Positions 1 through 9,526 of a DNA stretch of 64,000 nt are shown here, piece after piece. Each line of letters opens with the position of its first letter. Within the stretch, counting starts at the first letter, position 1. Position numbers and translations under genes: made by a program. The stretch is taken from contig JALDRG010000017.1 of NCBI GenBank assembly GCA_031315995.1, positions 1 through 64,000 on the forward strand. Reading direction: 5' to 3'. This DNA comes from Nitrospira sp. (lineage in GTDB: Bacteria; Nitrospirota; Nitrospiria; Nitrospirales; Nitrospiraceae). The notes beneath the pieces were generated by a model. The model saw only the letters and a program-made list of their open reading frames with translations, was not told the origin of the DNA and made no database searches.

Positions 1-339
1 GGGGGACGGATCAAGGCCTTGGGGGCTCCGGCCGAGTTGAAAGTCGGATTGGGCGGGGATCTGGTGTCGCTGACGGTGCGGGAGCACGATCGCGTCGAGC
101 TGCTGGCGGATGCCGTGAAGAATCTGCCGGCCATTCGCGCCGTCATAACCACGAAGACCGGGCTCGATATTCGGGTTGATTCCCCCGAGAAGGCCTTGCC
201 GGCCATTCTTGAGGCGGCGAACCGCCTGACCTGCCAACTGGAGTTCATCGATTATCACCGGCCGCGGTTGGATGATGTGTTCATCGCGCATACTGGGCGG
301 TCCATTAAGGATGACGTTCAACAGGAGAGCCAGGGGTGA
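1..339 (+). CDS. ABC transporter ATP-binding protein, C-terminal part (truncated by window start)
   Basis: Open frame from window edge; C-terminal region (LDDVFIAHTGRSIKDD) typical of ABC-2 type exporter ATPases; followed by ABC-2 permease gene. Confidence 0.8.
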   Translation, partial: GGRIKALGAPAELKVGLGGDLVSLTVREHDRVELLADAVKNLPAIRAVITTKTGLDIRVDSPEKALPAILEAANRLTCQLEFIDYHRPRLDDVFIAHTGRSIKDDVQQESQG

Positions 340-473
340 GCAAGAGGCCAGGAATGGTTCAGGTGCAATTCCCGATGTTCCATGTCTGAGCAATGCCTTA
401 GGATGCCATGCGCAGTCTACCCTTGCCTTCAATTGAGATTGAACACTGAGCAGGAAACAGGAAGAGCGGAGCG

Positions 474-1253
474 ATGAAAGAATATTGGCAGGAGATTCGA
501 GCGTTGACACTGCGCTGGGTGTTGCGGCTGAGCCGTGAAAAGTTCAGCATGCTCTTTACCCTGGTGCAGCCGATGCTCTTCTGGCTGATCTTCTTCGGCA
601 ATTTGTTCCAGCGTGCCGCCGACATGCAGGTGACACAGGCGTCGAGCTACATCAGTTTCCTGACCGCCGGCGTGGTCGTCATGACCGTGCTCAACAATGG
701 CCTGGCCGGCGGCGTCGATCTCCTCTTCGATAAGGAGAACGGGTTTCTCGAACGGTTGATGTCCACGCCGATTCACCGAACGTCGGTGATCCTGAGCCGA
801 TTTATTTTCGTGACCACCATTACGTCTCTGCAAGTCCTGGTCATTCTCGCTGTCGCCTGGCTGTTCGGCGTGCAGCCTGTCACCGGACTCTTGGGCGTGG
901 CGACGATCTTGTTCATCGGGATGATGTTCGGCGTCGGGTTGACGGCCATTTCGATGGCGATGGCCTTTTCGGTGAAAAGCCACGGCGATTTCTTCTCGGT
1001 GCTTGGATTTCTCTCCCTGCCCATGATTTTCCTGAGTTCGGCGTTGGTGCCGCTGGCGGCGATGCCGGGCTGGATGGGGTTTCTGGCGCAGTTCAATCCT
1101 ATGACGTGGGCCATTGATGCCGTCCGGCCGCTGATTCTCCAGGGATGGACCGAAGCCTTACCACACGTCGGCATGGTCATCGGGGTGATGGTGCTGTTCG
1201 ATGCCCTGTGCCTGTATGGCGGCGCGCGCGCCTTCCGACGGGCGATCGGGTGA
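474..1253 (+). CDS. ABC-2 type transporter permease
   Basis: 259 aa, about six hydrophobic segments, NGFLERLMSTPIHRTSVILSR and MTWAIDAVRPLI motifs of ABC-2 permeases; follows ATPase gene. Confidence 0.9.
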   Translation: MKEYWQEIRALTLRWVLRLSREKFSMLFTLVQPMLFWLIFFGNLFQRAADMQVTQASSYISFLTAGVVVMTVLNNGLAGGVDLLFDKENGFLERLMSTPIHRTSVILSRFIFVTTITSLQVLVILAVAWLFGVQPVTGLLGVATILFIGMMFGVGLTAISMAMAFSVKSHGDFFSVLGFLSLPMIFLSSALVPLAAMPGWMGFLAQFNPMTWAIDAVRPLILQGWTEALPHVGMVIGVMVLFDALCLYGGARAFRRAIG

Positions 1254-1279
1254 GCACCGTTGCGCACCGGAGATCCACC

Positions 1280-2140
1280 ATGTTCGTGAATGAAAGCCAA
1301 ATCCGCGCGTTGATTCGACTCCTCGGCGATGAGGATGAACGCATCGTCAAGACGATCAGCGGAAAACTCATCGATTTCGGCGACTCGGCCGTGCCGCTGT
1401 TGCAGGAAGCGGAGATTGAGCAGCCGGAGATGGCCGACCGTATCGTCACCGTGCTGGAGGAAATCCGCGGGACCAAATTGGAGGAAGAACTTCGCGATCT
1501 CATCGCCCTTCCGGAGGACCAAGTCGAGCTTGAAACGGGGGCCTTCATCTTGGCGCGCTACGCCTATCCGATGCTCGACGTCCAGGCCTACCAGCGGCAA
1601 TTGGATCGCATGGCCCAGGATGTGCGGGAGCAGATCGGGTCCCGGGTCTCGGGCGAAGAGACGGTGAAAGCATTGAATCGCTATCTGTTCACGGAAGCGG
1701 GATTTAAAGGGAACACCAAAAACTACTACGAGCTCGAGAACAGTTATCTCAACTGTGTGATCGACCGACGAACCGGAATCCCGATCAGCCTCTCCACCGT
1801 GTATTTGCTCATTGGCCGGCGGTTACAGTTGCCGGTGCAGGGGATCGGCATGCCGGGCCACTTCCTCGTCAAGTTCGATTCGGATCGGTATAAGATCTTC
1901 ATCGATTGTTTCAACGGGGGCGCCCTGCTGACGGAGAAGAACTGCGCGCGGTTCCTGACAGAAGCCGGCTACGGGTTCGAAGAACGGTATCTGCAGAAAA
2001 GCCCGACGCGCGCGATCTTGGCCCGCATGATCAAGAACCTGCTGGCCATCTACAATAAACTCGACGAGCCGCTGAAAAAAAGTCGCCTGCCTCGCTTCAT
2101 TGAAATATTGGGCTGTGAGCAACGAGAGGAGGGGCTCTGA
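1280..2140 (+). CDS. SirB1/transglutaminase-like family protein
   Basis: Start taken at MFVNESQIRALIRLL (ATG at 1280) rather than the longer ORF; NSYLNCVIDRRTGIPISLSTVYLLIGRRLQLPVQGIGMPGHFLVK is the conserved transglut_core2/SirB1 motif. Confidence 0.85.
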   Translation: MFVNESQIRALIRLLGDEDERIVKTISGKLIDFGDSAVPLLQEAEIEQPEMADRIVTVLEEIRGTKLEEELRDLIALPEDQVELETGAFILARYAYPMLDVQAYQRQLDRMAQDVREQIGSRVSGEETVKALNRYLFTEAGFKGNTKNYYELENSYLNCVIDRRTGIPISLSTVYLLIGRRLQLPVQGIGMPGHFLVKFDSDRYKIFIDCFNGGALLTEKNCARFLTEAGYGFEERYLQKSPTRAILARMIKNLLAIYNKLDEPLKKSRLPRFIEILGCEQREEGL

Positions 2141-2141
2141 C

Positions 2142-2900
2142 TCAGCTACGTAGCTTGAGCAGGTCCCGTGCCATTCGAATCCGTCCCGAGAAGTAGTTTC
2201 CCGCCTGCGCGCGGACGTCATATCGTTCCGCAATCGGATAAAAATGGGACAGCACGAGCTGGTTGATACCGGCCTCCTGCGCTACGCGGCCGCAGAGACC
2301 GGCGTGGAGATGTCCGGCGCCCGGGCGGTTTTCCGGAAACGAACAATCCAGAATGGCGAGATCCGCCTCGCGGCAGAGTCGGACCAGATTGTCGCAATAG
2401 AGAGAATCCCCCGAATAGGTTACGACGTGGTCTTGGTATTCGACCCGGTACCCCACACAATGCAGTCGTGGCGCATGGGTGACGGTGGCGGGTGTGATGC
2501 GTGTGTCGCCGAGGCGGAAGCTCCGATCGGAGACCTCCCGAATCGTGACGCGAAACGGCGCGCGGTTGAAACTCGGGAACGTGGTCATCATCGCTCGCAT
2601 GAGCTTGGCCGTGCCATGCGGACCGATCAGGGTCAGCGGAGGTCTGGTGCCGCCCTGGTACTTGCAGAAAATGACGGCGTCAAAGAAGAAGGGGATGAAA
2701 TCGGCGAAATGATCGGCATGGAAATGGGAAAACAGAATGTGTGTAATCCGGTGTCGGTCGACGCCGCTGTTGATCAAGTTGGTGAGGGTGCGTGGACCGA
2801 AGTCGAGTAAAAACGTGTGGTCGGTTTGGATCAAGTATCCGGCCGCGGCGCGCGTGGGGTGAACGTTGGTTCCCGATCCCAGCACCGTCACCCGAATCAT
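2142..2900 (-). CDS. MBL-fold metallohydrolase (ribonuclease Z-like)
   Basis: HFHADHFADF metal-binding motif, GSGTNVHPTRAAAGYLI N-terminus. Confidence 0.9.
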   Translation of the reverse strand: MIRVTVLGSGTNVHPTRAAAGYLIQTDHTFLLDFGPRTLTNLINSGVDRHRITHILFSHFHADHFADFIPFFFDAVIFCKYQGGTRPPLTLIGPHGTAKLMRAMMTTFPSFNRAPFRVTIREVSDRSFRLGDTRITPATVTHAPRLHCVGYRVEYQDHVVTYSGDSLYCDNLVRLCREADLAILDCSFPENRPGAGHLHAGLCGRVAQEAGINQLVLSHFYPIAERYDVRAQAGNYFSGRIRMARDLLKLRS

Positions 2901-3355
2901 GCGGTCGGGTTCTCCCGAAAGCTCCGTTGGAGGCGGAGGAGCAGCAGGCGCAATTGCTCAGCTTCTGCCGTCGTGAGCGCGCGTTGGAAAAAGGGGCGTA
3001 AAAAGGCGATGTGGGCCGCGAACGTCTTCTTGAACAGACGGACACCTTTGTCGGTCAGGCAGATGCGCGTGCTTCGACGGTCATCGGCCACCGGTGTTCG
3101 TCGAATCAACCCTTTGGCGGCGAGACGGTCCAACACGCCGGTCAACGTTCCCTTTGTCACCAAGGTGGCGGTAGAGAGCTCGGCACAGGTCAGTCCCTTG
3201 GTGTCCCCAAGAGTGGCGATCACGTCGAATTGCGAGGGGGTGAGCCGCAATGAACGCACGTGGCGACTATCTGTGCGCCAGAAGGCGAGGTAGGTCTCGA
3301 CCAAGGGCCGCAGCACCTTGAGGTGTGGATCGTCTTTGAGGTCGGGCAGTTCCAT
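2897..3355 (-). CDS. MarR family transcriptional regulator
   Basis: Winged-helix MarR pattern (LTPSQFDVIATLGDTKGLTCAELSTATLVTKGTLTGVLDRLAAKGLIRR); overlaps downstream MBL gene by 4 nt. Confidence 0.9.
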   Translation of the reverse strand: MELPDLKDDPHLKVLRPLVETYLAFWRTDSRHVRSLRLTPSQFDVIATLGDTKGLTCAELSTATLVTKGTLTGVLDRLAAKGLIRRTPVADDRRSTRICLTDKGVRLFKKTFAAHIAFLRPFFQRALTTAEAEQLRLLLLRLQRSFRENPTA

Positions 3356-3444
3356 TGCGCGCGCAGCCTAGTCGTCGCATCGGGTAGCTGTCAAGAGTCG
3401 GGTCTCGAGGGTTGCGTTGACGCCGAACAGACCGTCCCCCTATC

Positions 3445-4089
3445 ATGTCGCCTGCCATGCCGCGTCACGCACAATCGGGCCAAGCCAATCTCACCACCAT
3501 TCTCCTCTTGCTGGGGCTCGTCGTGTCCGGCGTGTGGGTATGGAAACGCCTATCTCTGGACATGCAGGACTTCATTATCGATCAGGCCCTTCCCCTGACC
3601 GCGCTGTCACTGGCGGTCTTGGCCGTGACGTGGATGCTGATCGGAAAGATCAGGGCACGACGCAGGAGAACTCGGGAGCGCGCGCGATTGATCAAGCTGT
3701 TCGAGAGTCAGCCATCCTCCGAGACACGGCTCAAACTGGCGTTCGCGGTGATTGAGGTCAACGAATACCGCCGCGCCGGCCTTGAGGCTGTGGCTCCTCA
3801 GCTTCAGGAATTGTTCGTGACGACGCTGAAGCGGGCCTTGGGCGACAAACAACATCAGGTGCGTGGCATGGCGGCGAGCCATTTGGGAGTGATCGGCGAT
3901 GATCGGGCAGTCGCCCATCTCCTCTCGGCGTTAGAGGATGACCATGCTTACGTGCGCTCCAGCGCGGCGTTGGGTCTCGGTCGCTTGCGGGCCGCCGCGG
4001 CCAAAAATAAGTTGCTCGAGGTCAGCAAGGAAGACTGGGATCAAACCGTGCGGAGCCGGGCCCGCGAGGCGTTAGAGCGTATCCGATGA
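3445..4089 (+). CDS. Membrane-anchored HEAT-repeat protein
   Basis: N-terminal TM segments plus HEAT-type helical repeats (VRGMAASHLGVIGDDRAVAHLLSALEDDHAYVRSSAALGLGRL). Confidence 0.8.
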   Translation: MSPAMPRHAQSGQANLTTILLLLGLVVSGVWVWKRLSLDMQDFIIDQALPLTALSLAVLAVTWMLIGKIRARRRRTRERARLIKLFESQPSSETRLKLAFAVIEVNEYRRAGLEAVAPQLQELFVTTLKRALGDKQHQVRGMAASHLGVIGDDRAVAHLLSALEDDHAYVRSSAALGLGRLRAAAAKNKLLEVSKEDWDQTVRSRAREALERIR

Positions 4090-4127
4090 TGGGGCGAGGC
4101 CGTGCAGGACCCTGACGAGTCGATCGG

Positions 4128-4961
4128 TCAGGCGGCCCATTCGAGGAGCACGATTTCAGGGGTGCAATTCAGTCGCATGGGAATGACCGACCAGCCGAGG
4201 CCGCGGTTGACATAGAGGCGGTGATTGCCCTTGGCATACATGCCCTGAGTTCGCCCATGGCAGCCCGGCGGCAACCAAAACGTCGGAACATAGGGGATTC
4301 GCCACTGACCGGCGTGGCTGTGCCCACAGAGGGTGAGGTTTACGTGGTGTTGAGGTGCGAGTTGGTCCAAAATGTTGGGCGCATGCGCCAGTACGAGGGT
4401 GAAACGTCCGGCCCGCGGAGAGGGAATACAGCGGAGGTCCGCGCGGTGTAGCGAGGGGTCGTCAAGACCGACGAGGGCGAGGTCACCGGCTTCCATGGGA
4501 AGGAACGTCACTTGGTTGAGCAGCAGCGTCACCTTGCGGCGGTCGAACTGCTCGGCGAATTCATCCACGCGGACACCACTATAGTGATCGTGATTGCCGA
4601 GTGTGACAAAGACCGGTGCCAGGCGGCGCAGTTCCGTCAGAAAGCGAAGCACGTGCGGCAGCCCGTCCCGCACATTCAGGAGATCGCCGGTGATGAAGAT
4701 CCAGTCCGGGTTGAGGTCCGCGACGGTGCGGACCAGGGCGCGGTGTCTGGGACGATACCGGTCCAGATGCAAGTCGCTCAGATGCACGGCGCGCCGTCCC
4801 GCCAGCGGAGCATGGACGAGCGGCAGGCGAGTGATGGTCGGCGCGGAGAGACCGACTTCGATCCCCGGCATCAGATTGAATAGATGATGGAAGGGGCGGC
4901 TGAGCCAGTGGCCGATCCAGACGCGCGCCAGCTCCTGCCACCGCATCAAGGACGGAATCAT
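4128..4961 (-). CDS. Metallophosphoesterase (YkuE-like)
   Basis: HLSDLHLDR, ITGDLLN, LGNHDHY, LCGHSHAGQ calcineurin-like motifs. Confidence 0.92.
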   Translation of the reverse strand: MIPSLMRWQELARVWIGHWLSRPFHHLFNLMPGIEVGLSAPTITRLPLVHAPLAGRRAVHLSDLHLDRYRPRHRALVRTVADLNPDWIFITGDLLNVRDGLPHVLRFLTELRRLAPVFVTLGNHDHYSGVRVDEFAEQFDRRKVTLLLNQVTFLPMEAGDLALVGLDDPSLHRADLRCIPSPRAGRFTLVLAHAPNILDQLAPQHHVNLTLCGHSHAGQWRIPYVPTFWLPPGCHGRTQGMYAKGNHRLYVNRGLGWSVIPMRLNCTPEIVLLEWAA

Positions 4962-5635
4962 TCCATGACTCGATTCAGGTGGTTCTTGTCTGAAGTGGTG
5001 ACGCGGTAGCCCTGATCGTACAGTTTGCCCATGCCGGTCATGAGCGCTTCCATACCTCGGGCCTTGTGCAGAGAATCGAACTGAGATGTGAGCGAACGTA
5101 AGTGGGCATCCGCTCCGAGCGATGGTTCTGAGGCCAGGTTGAGCGCCAGAAGGATGTCCTGAAGCTCACGATCGCTGTAGGTGGCATTGTCGTCGCCGTC
5201 GCCCACCAAGGCGAACTCATAAAAAGTCAGGCTGAGGGAGAGAAATGCCTGAGTGCGTTGGAAATCGCTGCGGACCGCGTCGATTCCGCCCGGATAACGT
5301 GCGCGGCAATCAGAGTCTGTTTGATCCGACGAGCCGGCTGCGATGTGGCGTGAATTTGCCTGCTGAGTCCAGGCGATACGCTCCACCGTGGGCGGAGCGG
5401 GTTTGTGCCGCTGCTGTTTGTAGAACCAGTTCATGCATTGGCTCGCCACGGCAAAGGCCTGCTTGTCGGTGTCGGCCTGGCGTTCGATATGCTGAGTGAA
5501 CTGAGCGAAGACGTCGATGCCGACCACGCGGGTTGCGGCCAAGGATGACGATGGAGCGATGCCGATCGCGATCCAACAGCAGAGGATCCATGCGGCGCAG
5601 CACGTATGGGCAAATCGAGTCGGCATTGCGATCAT
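4958..5635 (-). CDS. Hypothetical exported protein
   Basis: 226 codons, N-terminal signal peptide-like segment; overlaps the metallophosphoesterase gene by 4 nt. Confidence 0.65.
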   Translation of the reverse strand: MIAMPTRFAHTCCAAWILCCWIAIGIAPSSSLAATRVVGIDVFAQFTQHIERQADTDKQAFAVASQCMNWFYKQQRHKPAPPTVERIAWTQQANSRHIAAGSSDQTDSDCRARYPGGIDAVRSDFQRTQAFLSLSLTFYEFALVGDGDDNATYSDRELQDILLALNLASEPSLGADAHLRSLTSQFDSLHKARGMEALMTGMGKLYDQGYRVTTSDKNHLNRVME

Positions 5636-5747
5636 ATACGGATGATGGCAGAAGTAGTGGACGGCTCCCTACGAGTATAACACGGCTGGTCGCTGTGCCT
5701 ACCCTCATCACGGCAATTGTGCCTCATGAAGAACGAGAAGGAACCCT

Positions 5748-6800
5748 ATGCCGATTCCGTCCTGGTTCGATGACACGGTCCCCTATCTCACCGACGCAGT
5801 GCCCGCTCTTGGCGGCCGAATTCGCAGTACTCCCGATGATTTTTGTGTGGATGAGCGACCGCTGTATCTGCCCTGCGGGGAGGGTGAGCATCTATATATT
5901 CGAGTAAAAAAGCGGGGCCTATCCACACCCGATCTCGTCTTGCGACTCGCATCCCAGCTCCATGTGAAAGCCCAAACCATCGGAGTGGCCGGCCTGAAGG
6001 ATGCGCAGGCCGTGACGACACAGATGCTTTCATTGCAGGGAGTGCAGGCGGAAACAGTCGCGGGATTACCCCGCGACGAGCGCGTGCTCACGCTGGAGAT
6101 CCTGGGGCGCCATCGCAACCGGTTGCGTAAGGGGCATCATGCGGGCAATCAGTTCTGTTTGGTGATTCGGGACGTTCGGGAAGGAAGCGAAGAGTCGCTG
6201 CAGCGGCTGTTCGATGAATTGGTGCGCCGGGGTGTGCCCAACTATTTTGGCCCCCAACGGCAAGGACGATCGGGGACGAATTTTCAATTGGGCGCCGAGT
6301 TGCTGCAGGACGCTGCGCGTCGGAACAAGATGCCTCGCAACAAGCGCATCTGGTTCATGAATGCCTACCAGTCCCACGTGTTCAACCACATCGTCGCCAA
6401 ACGGATCAAAAGTATCGATCGGGTGTTTGCGGGCGACTGGGCGATGAAGTCGGAAAACGGGGCCTGCTTTCCGGTGGAGCAGCCGGAGGTCGAGCAGCCG
6501 CGAGCCGATCGGTTCGAGATCAGCCCCACGGGACCGCTCTTCGGGTCCCGCGCGCCCTGGGCGACCGGCGATCCAGGAGAAATAGAAAGGGCCGTGGCGG
6601 CAGAGCTGGGAACGACTCCCGAACTCTTGTCGAAAGCCGGCGCCGAATGCGGATTCCGCGGCGAACGGCGAGCTCTCCGGGTTCGTCTCAATGATCTGTC
6701 CTGGTCGCTGGACGGAGCTGTGTTGACGCTGTCGTTCTGGCTCCCCCCCGGTTCCTACGCGACGAGCGTGCTGCGGGAAGTGGTGAAAACGAATTCATAG
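5748..6800 (+). CDS. truD: tRNA pseudouridine(13) synthase TruD
   Basis: GVAGLKDAQAVTTQ, NYFGPQRQGRSGTNFQLG, NAYQSHVFNHIV motifs. Confidence 0.93.
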   Translation: MPIPSWFDDTVPYLTDAVPALGGRIRSTPDDFCVDERPLYLPCGEGEHLYIRVKKRGLSTPDLVLRLASQLHVKAQTIGVAGLKDAQAVTTQMLSLQGVQAETVAGLPRDERVLTLEILGRHRNRLRKGHHAGNQFCLVIRDVREGSEESLQRLFDELVRRGVPNYFGPQRQGRSGTNFQLGAELLQDAARRNKMPRNKRIWFMNAYQSHVFNHIVAKRIKSIDRVFAGDWAMKSENGACFPVEQPEVEQPRADRFEISPTGPLFGSRAPWATGDPGEIERAVAAELGTTPELLSKAGAECGFRGERRALRVRLNDLSWSLDGAVLTLSFWLPPGSYATSVLREVVKTNS

Positions 6801-6903
6801 TTTCCGCGTCATCTCTCCTGCCTCATGGTAGAATTTACATAGTAGCGTGTATCACCCCACGAGGCATTCTTCACCGCGCCGATCGAATCATGAGGGGCCG
6901 GTC

Positions 6904-8148
6904 ATGACCGCATCGCAAGAAACAGTTTTCCTGCAGGGTCACATTATCGATTCGTTGATCCTGGCGAAGGTCCTGGACACGATTCTGATGATGGGCGGTA
7001 CCTTCGACTTGCAGGACGTCGCGATCGGGACGACGAGAGATGCGACGTCTCAGGCGCGTATTGTCGTGCGAGCACCGTCCGGTCGCCTGTTGGCTGAGAT
7101 TCTCCAGGCCATCCAACCCCACGGCGCCGCCGTCGAGCGTGAAGCGGATTGCCGGTTCGAACCGGCTCCGGCGGCGGGAGTCTTTCCCGAACAGTTCTAC
7201 GCGACAACACATTTGCCGACGCAGATTCGTCTGGATGGTGAGTGGGTGGAGGTAGAGGGCATGGAAATGGATCTCGGCATCTGTGTCGATTCGGCCAAAG
7301 CCCGCGCCAGGACCATTCCCATGGGAACAGTCACAACCGGCGATCTGATCGTGATCGGGCGAGAAGGCATCAGGGTGACCCCCCTCGCGCGTCCCACCGA
7401 GCGCGACGTGTTCGGATTCATGGAGTCTGTGGTGTCGTCGGAGCGGCCGCACCATCCCGTCATCGCCGACATCGCTCGGCGGATGCAGAAGTTGCGCGAG
7501 TGGTACCGGCAGGGGCGCGCCGAATCCAAGGTGCTGTTGGCGGGCGGCCCGGCGATCGTGCATGCGGGTGGAAGGGAGGCCCTGACTTGGTTGATCGAGA
7601 CCGGATACATTCAGCTCCTGTTCTGCGGCAATGCCTTGGCGGCGCACGATATGGAGGCTGGGCTCTACGGCACGTCACTTGGGTATGGGTTGACGGCCGG
7701 CCGTTCAGTGCCACATGGGCATGAGCATCACCTGCGTACCATCAATCGGATTCGGGCCATCGGCAGCATCCAAGAGGCCGTGCGATCCGGAGTGATCACC
7801 GACGGCATCATGGCGGCTTGTGTGCGGCGCGAGGTGAAGATGGTGATGGCAGGCACCATCCGTGACGATGGTCCGTTGCCTGGGGTGTTGACGGACTCCA
7901 TGATGGCGCAACAGGCCATGCGCGAGGAAATTCCCGGAGTCGGACTGGCCTTGTTGGTTGCGTCCACGCTCCACGCAATCGCTACCGGCAATCTATTGCC
8001 GGCCACCGTTCCCACGGTGTGCGTCGATGTGAATCCGGCCGTGCCGACGAAATTGGCTGATCGTGGCAGTTTCCAAGCCGTCGGCCTGGTGATGGATGCC
8101 GCCTCGTTTCTCAAAGAACTGGCGCGTGAACTCGGGTGGCGCCCATGA
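6904..8148 (+). CDS. TIGR00300-like LOR/SDH-type protein, ornithine cyclodeaminase-like (corresponds to C-terminal half of AgrE/ArgZ-type enzymes)
   Basis: Start at ATG 6904 (MTASQETVFLQGHIIDSLILAKVLDTILMMGGTFDLQDVAIG); whole-length family resemblance; followed directly by amidinotransferase-family gene. Confidence 0.8.
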   Translation: MTASQETVFLQGHIIDSLILAKVLDTILMMGGTFDLQDVAIGTTRDATSQARIVVRAPSGRLLAEILQAIQPHGAAVEREADCRFEPAPAAGVFPEQFYATTHLPTQIRLDGEWVEVEGMEMDLGICVDSAKARARTIPMGTVTTGDLIVIGREGIRVTPLARPTERDVFGFMESVVSSERPHHPVIADIARRMQKLREWYRQGRAESKVLLAGGPAIVHAGGREALTWLIETGYIQLLFCGNALAAHDMEAGLYGTSLGYGLTAGRSVPHGHEHHLRTINRIRAIGSIQEAVRSGVITDGIMAACVRREVKMVMAGTIRDDGPLPGVLTDSMMAQQAMREEIPGVGLALLVASTLHAIATGNLLPATVPTVCVDVNPAVPTKLADRGSFQAVGLVMDAASFLKELARELGWRP

Positions 8149-8945
8149 GCCGGTTCCTGGTGTGTCCTCCCGACTATTTCCAAATCGATTACGAGATCAA
8201 TCCCTGGATGCGGCGGGCGAACGGCGTAGACCCGGCGCGTGCAGCCGGACAATGGCAGACGTTGATGAAGGTGTTGGAACAGGAGGTCGGGGCAGGGCTT
8301 GAGCGGATGCCGCCCGTTCCGGGCCTTCCCGACCTAGTCTTTACGGCCAATGCGGGGCTGGTCGTCGGTCGTCGTGCGTTGGTGAGCCGGTTCCGATACC
8401 CGGAGCGACAACGAGAGGAAGCACACTTCGAACGATGGTTCCGTGAGCAGGGGTATGAGGTGTTGACGCTCGACCAGTCGCTCTATTTCGAGGGAGCCGG
8501 TGACCTATTAGGATTTGCGGATACCTGGTTCGGCGGATACCACCAGCGGTCGGACATCCGGGCGTTTCCGAAGCTGAGCGAAATCTTTCAGCGGGAAATC
8601 ATTCCGCTCGAATTGATCGACAGCCGGTTCTATCACCTGGATACCTGTTTTTGTCCGCTCAGCAGCGGTGACTTGCTCTACCTACCTTCGGCGTTCGACT
8701 CCTACGGCCAGGCTGCGATTGCTCAATGGATTCCGGAGGATCGGCGGCTCGCGGTGCCGGAGGAGGAAGGGGTACGATTTGCCTGTAATGCGGTGTGTGT
8801 CGGCAAACAAGTTGTGATTCCCGCTGATTGTCCGCTCACGACCAAGTTGCTTGAAGATCGCGGCTATCACACCCATTCCGTTCAGTTGGACGAATTTATG
8901 AAGTCGGGCGGCGCAGCCAAATGCCTGACGCTCGCCCTCGACTGA
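8145..8945 (+). CDS. Amidinotransferase/dimethylargininase family protein (arginine dihydrolase-like)
   Basis: FTANAGLVVGRRALVSRF, YFEGAGDLL and C-terminal GGAAKCLTLALD catalytic Cys motif; start taken at MSRFLVCPPDYF, overlapping the upstream stop. Confidence 0.85.
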   Translation: MSRFLVCPPDYFQIDYEINPWMRRANGVDPARAAGQWQTLMKVLEQEVGAGLERMPPVPGLPDLVFTANAGLVVGRRALVSRFRYPERQREEAHFERWFREQGYEVLTLDQSLYFEGAGDLLGFADTWFGGYHQRSDIRAFPKLSEIFQREIIPLELIDSRFYHLDTCFCPLSSGDLLYLPSAFDSYGQAAIAQWIPEDRRLAVPEEEGVRFACNAVCVGKQVVIPADCPLTTKLLEDRGYHTHSVQLDEFMKSGGAAKCLTLALD

Positions 8946-8965
8946 TTCCCACCGATCCTTCGCTC

Positions 8966-9322
8966 TTACCGAGATCGAAACAGAAACGAAAGATAGAGGC
9001 CCGCAATGGCGGTGGTGGTGAGCTCGATCGTGAGTAGGAGCCGGCTGATGATGGCATCCGGTTGCGGAGGGGAGAGGATAAAATGAAACCCAAGAAAGAC
9101 AGGCGGTTGCGAGGGCGGCGATTCCCATGGCGGTATCAGCACGGAGACCAGCAGCACCGTCACCATGCCGTACAAGATGTTCAGGTTCAGCTGCTCCCTT
9201 GTTGACCCGGGAGGTGTCGGGAAGGCGCTCCGGCTGGTATCGGGCTCGACGCCAGCCCCGCAGTGGGTGCAGTAGCGGTTGATTTCCGGCAGGGCACGCC
9301 CACAAGCTGGACAGGGTTTCAT
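8966..9322 (-). CDS. Zinc-ribbon membrane protein
   Basis: CPACGRALPEINRYCTHCG double-CxxC ribbon then hydrophobic segments. Confidence 0.75.
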   Translation of the reverse strand: MKPCPACGRALPEINRYCTHCGAGVEPDTSRSAFPTPPGSTREQLNLNILYGMVTVLLVSVLIPPWESPPSQPPVFLGFHFILSPPQPDAIISRLLLTIELTTTAIAGLYLSFLFRSR

Positions 9323-9526
9323 GACAGCAACTCCCTAAGCATGCCGCAGCCTACCGCGGCGGCGGCAGGAATTCCAGTGGCGATCGGAGCGCACTCACCG
9401 GCTGATCACAACCGAGCCGTCGGATCGCTTCGTTGACAGGTTTCAAAGCCCCTTCCTATAATCCGCGTCGATGAAGCCTGCGCCATTCATTCCAGCTGCG
9501 GAATCGCTCTCCCACGTCGTGGTGTT

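Noticed and set aside
773-1600. 275-aa minus-strand ORF across ABC permease and SirB1 genes
   Set aside because: Spans two clear plus-strand genes and their boundary; no protein-family signal
2142-2160. Palindromic CTCAGCTACGTAGCTTGAG at the convergent SirB1/MBL junction as terminator
   Set aside because: It lies within the last codons of the MBL gene, arms are short and imperfect, and no T-tract follows
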